Assembly (NCBI RefSeq): GCF_000521215.1 | Contig: NZ_KI928917.1 | Location: forward strand, 15,460 to 79,459 | From: Labrenzia sp. DG1229 | GTDB taxonomy: Bacteria > Pseudomonadota > Alphaproteobacteria > Rhizobiales > Stappiaceae | DNA length: 64,000 bases | Direction of reading: 5' to 3' | Shown here: piece after piece, positions 62,502 through 64,000 of the stretch | How the letters are laid out: every line of letters starts with the position of its first letter | Numbering within the stretch: the stretch's first letter is position 1 | Notes under the pieces: model-generated | The model's input: the letters and a program-made list of their open reading frames with translations, nothing else | What the model was told of the DNA's origin: nothing | Database searches by the model: none | Program-made: the position numbers and the translations under genes

Positions 62502-63530
62502 ATGCCACATCGATATTTTTTCTGGTTCATCCTGCCGGCACTTGCAGCGATGGTCCTGTTCATCGCCTTGCCGATCTTCTCCGTGGCAGTCCAGTCGCTG
62601 TTTGTTGAACACGAACAGGTCATGAAGGAAGTTGAAAACTGCGGCCCGTTCAAGTGCGAAACGGTTCTTCAGGTGGACAACGAAACCACGGCGCGGCTGC
62701 AGGAAGAAGCCCCGCTCGGGCGTTTCAACGGCCTTGGAACCTACACCAATCGAGCTCATTTGGCATTCGAGGAAGTGGGGCAAATCTGGGCAAAGACAGA
62801 AACTTGGGAGGATTTTGTTGCAGGTGTCTACAACTTGCCGCTTTACAAGGCCCTGTTCTTTACGCTGAGCTATACAATCGTGGTCACACCGCTGGTTCTG
62901 ATCCTCGGCCTGTTTATCGCCCTGGGTGTGAACCGCCTGCCTCCGATCACGAAGGGGCCGACAATATTCGCGTCACTCCTTCCGATGATCGTCACGCCGC
63001 TCATCGGCTCCCTGATCCTCTTCTGGATGGTCGACGCCGACGGAATTCTGGGGGCCACACTGCAAGTTTTGTTTCAAGACGGCGATCTTTCACTCAAGGC
63101 GTCCGCACCACTGACATGGATCATGCTGTTTGTTTACGGCGTCTGGCACAACACACCCTTCGCCTTCGTCGTGTTCTACGCCGGGCTCCAGGCGGTGCCG
63201 CACGAAACGCTTGAAGCCGCCAGGATTGATGGGGCTTCGCGCTGGCAGCAGGTTCGCTATGTAGTTGTACCCTTCATGATGCCGCTGGTTATCTTCATCA
63301 CTCTGATGCAGCTCATGGACGGGTTGCGCGTGTTTGAGCCCATCGTCGGATTTTCGGCATCGGCAAAGGCCACGTCGCTGAGCTGGATAATCTTCAACGA
63401 CCTTTTCGGAGACAGCAAACTCTACGGCTCTGCCGCCGCCACTTCGGTGATCACGATAACAGCCGTTTGCATCTTGCTGACGCCCGTGTTGATCCGGACC
63501 TGGCGCGATTTCCACCGCAAGAGCACTTGA
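62502..63530 (+). CDS. ABC transporter permease (MalF/UgpA type)
   Basis: A 342-residue permease. First segment IFFWFILPALAAMVLFIALPIF-type, then a large periplasmic loop of about 75 residues with two Cys (CGPFKC) not seen in the other permeases here. EAA loop: LEAARIDGASRWQQVRYVVVP. Pairs with the next gene. Confidence 0.92.
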   Translation: MPHRYFFWFILPALAAMVLFIALPIFSVAVQSLFVEHEQVMKEVENCGPFKCETVLQVDNETTARLQEEAPLGRFNGLGTYTNRAHLAFEEVGQIWAKTETWEDFVAGVYNLPLYKALFFTLSYTIVVTPLVLILGLFIALGVNRLPPITKGPTIFASLLPMIVTPLIGSLILFWMVDADGILGATLQVLFQDGDLSLKASAPLTWIMLFVYGVWHNTPFAFVVFYAGLQAVPHETLEAARIDGASRWQQVRYVVVPFMMPLVIFITLMQLMDGLRVFEPIVGFSASAKATSLSWIIFNDLFGDSKLYGSAAATSVITITAVCILLTPVLIRTWRDFHRKST

Positions 63531-63542
63531 GTGGGGAGAAAA

Positions 63543-64000
63543 ATGTCAACAATGGCAAAAGGCAAATACGGATTGTTCGGCTGGTTTGCAACCAGCATGG
63601 TGGTCTTTTGGCTTCTGATCGCTATCGGGCCGTTTGTGTGGACCTTGTGGGGCTCGTTCAAGGTGCAGGGAGACTTTTTCTCCAAGGCCGATTGGCGCAA
63701 TGCGATTTACGGGGTGATGACGACGATCGAAACCGGTGAACCTTTTACCGGTAACGGTTACTGGGGCGCCTGGGTTCAGGAAGAATTCTGGCGAAATGCC
63801 CTGAACACTGCCATCGTGGTTGTCTTCACAGTCATTATCTCGCTAACGCTCGGCACTCTCGGGGGCTACGCTCTTGCACGCTCGGGATACCGCTATGCGT
63901 TCATTATCCTGATTGCGGCGCTGATCTTTCGGGCAATGCCCCACATCACCCTGGTCTCAGGTTACCTGCTTCCCTTCTTTGAGTGGAACCTCTGGGGACG
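63543..64000 (+). CDS. ABC transporter permease (MalG type), partial
   Basis: Runs off the right edge; 152 residues seen. Starts MSTMAKGKYGLFGWFA with a membrane segment SMVVFWLLIAIGPFVWTLW and a second, AIVVVFTVIISLTLGTLGGYALA. Twelve bases after the upstream permease stop, with GGGGAGAA before the ATG. The EAA loop and the ATPase gene should lie beyond the window. Confidence 0.9.
   Translation, partial: MSTMAKGKYGLFGWFATSMVVFWLLIAIGPFVWTLWGSFKVQGDFFSKADWRNAIYGVMTTIETGEPFTGNGYWGAWVQEEFWRNALNTAIVVVFTVIISLTLGTLGGYALARSGYRYAFIILIAALIFRAMPHITLVSGYLLPFFEWNLWG

Noticed and set aside
1-64000. Mobile elements, prophage, CRISPR or RNA genes
   Set aside because: I found no transposase, integrase, direct-repeat array, tRNA or rRNA pattern in any part of the window.

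Overview
The window is chromosomal DNA of an alphaproteobacterium. It has many substrate-binding-protein-dependent transporters, SorC, LysR and LacI regulators, and dense operons joined by ATGA overlaps. The mix (TRAP, TTT and many ABC importers, SELENBP1-type methanethiol oxidase, DMSO-reductase-family enzyme) suggests a marine Stappiaceae or Rhodobacterales relative; that placement is inference. I see no tRNA, rRNA, CRISPR array, transposase or phage gene.

Layout. (1) 1-5796: an RbsABC-type sugar importer with an MDR dehydrogenase on the minus strand, divergent from a TetR regulator, with a candidate operator between them. (2) 5865-6692: an inositol-monophosphatase-family enzyme. (3) 7114-15275 (minus): an operon with a G1PDH/AraM-type dehydrogenase, HAD phosphatase, class II aldolase (frameshifted), two permeases, Tat-type binding protein, SDR and MalK-type ATPase. 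It is divergent from a SorC regulator and xylulokinase-like FGGY kinase (15375-17842), across an inverted-repeat operator. (4) 17853-31693 (minus): a long operon with SorC regulator, binding protein, two permeases, two MalK-type ATPases, FGGY kinase, 2-hydroxyacid dehydrogenase, GlpD-like dehydrogenase, class II aldolase, second FGGY kinase and HAD-IIA phosphatase, behind two tandem palindromes. Regions 3 and 4 read as two polyol or sugar pathways of the type kinase, dehydrogenase, aldolase.

(5) 32332-44404 (minus): the most unusual catabolic block. A TPP-dependent enzyme followed with one-base overlap by a transthyretin-like protein occurs twice. One copy follows an FMN 2-hydroxyacid oxidase; the other lies with a TctABC importer, a GlcD-like FAD oxidase and a TauD-family dioxygenase. 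Two LysR regulators flank or interrupt the block. (6) 44649-58307 (plus): LysR, then an acyl-CoA dehydrogenase, a crotonase lacking the usual glutamates, a SELENBP1-type methanethiol oxidase, 2Fe-2S ferredoxin, CoA-binding protein, rhodanese, thiolase and hydroxyacyl-CoA dehydrogenase. A TRAP importer and a BisC/DorA-type molybdoenzyme follow. Together they suggest uptake of an organosulfur acid, sulfoxide reduction, beta-oxidation-like release of a thiol, and thiol oxidation; this pathway is my inference. (7) 58455-64000: hydroxypyruvate-isomerase-like protein, LacI regulator and SnoaL-like protein, divergent from another sugar ABC importer that runs off the end.

Three genes (aldolase at 12.67 kb, tctA at 41.87 kb, dctP at 53.75 kb) each carry one single-base indel, and the FMN oxidase lacks a normal start codon. 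These are either real lesions or assembly errors. Five of the six binding-protein genes are followed directly by a strong hairpin.
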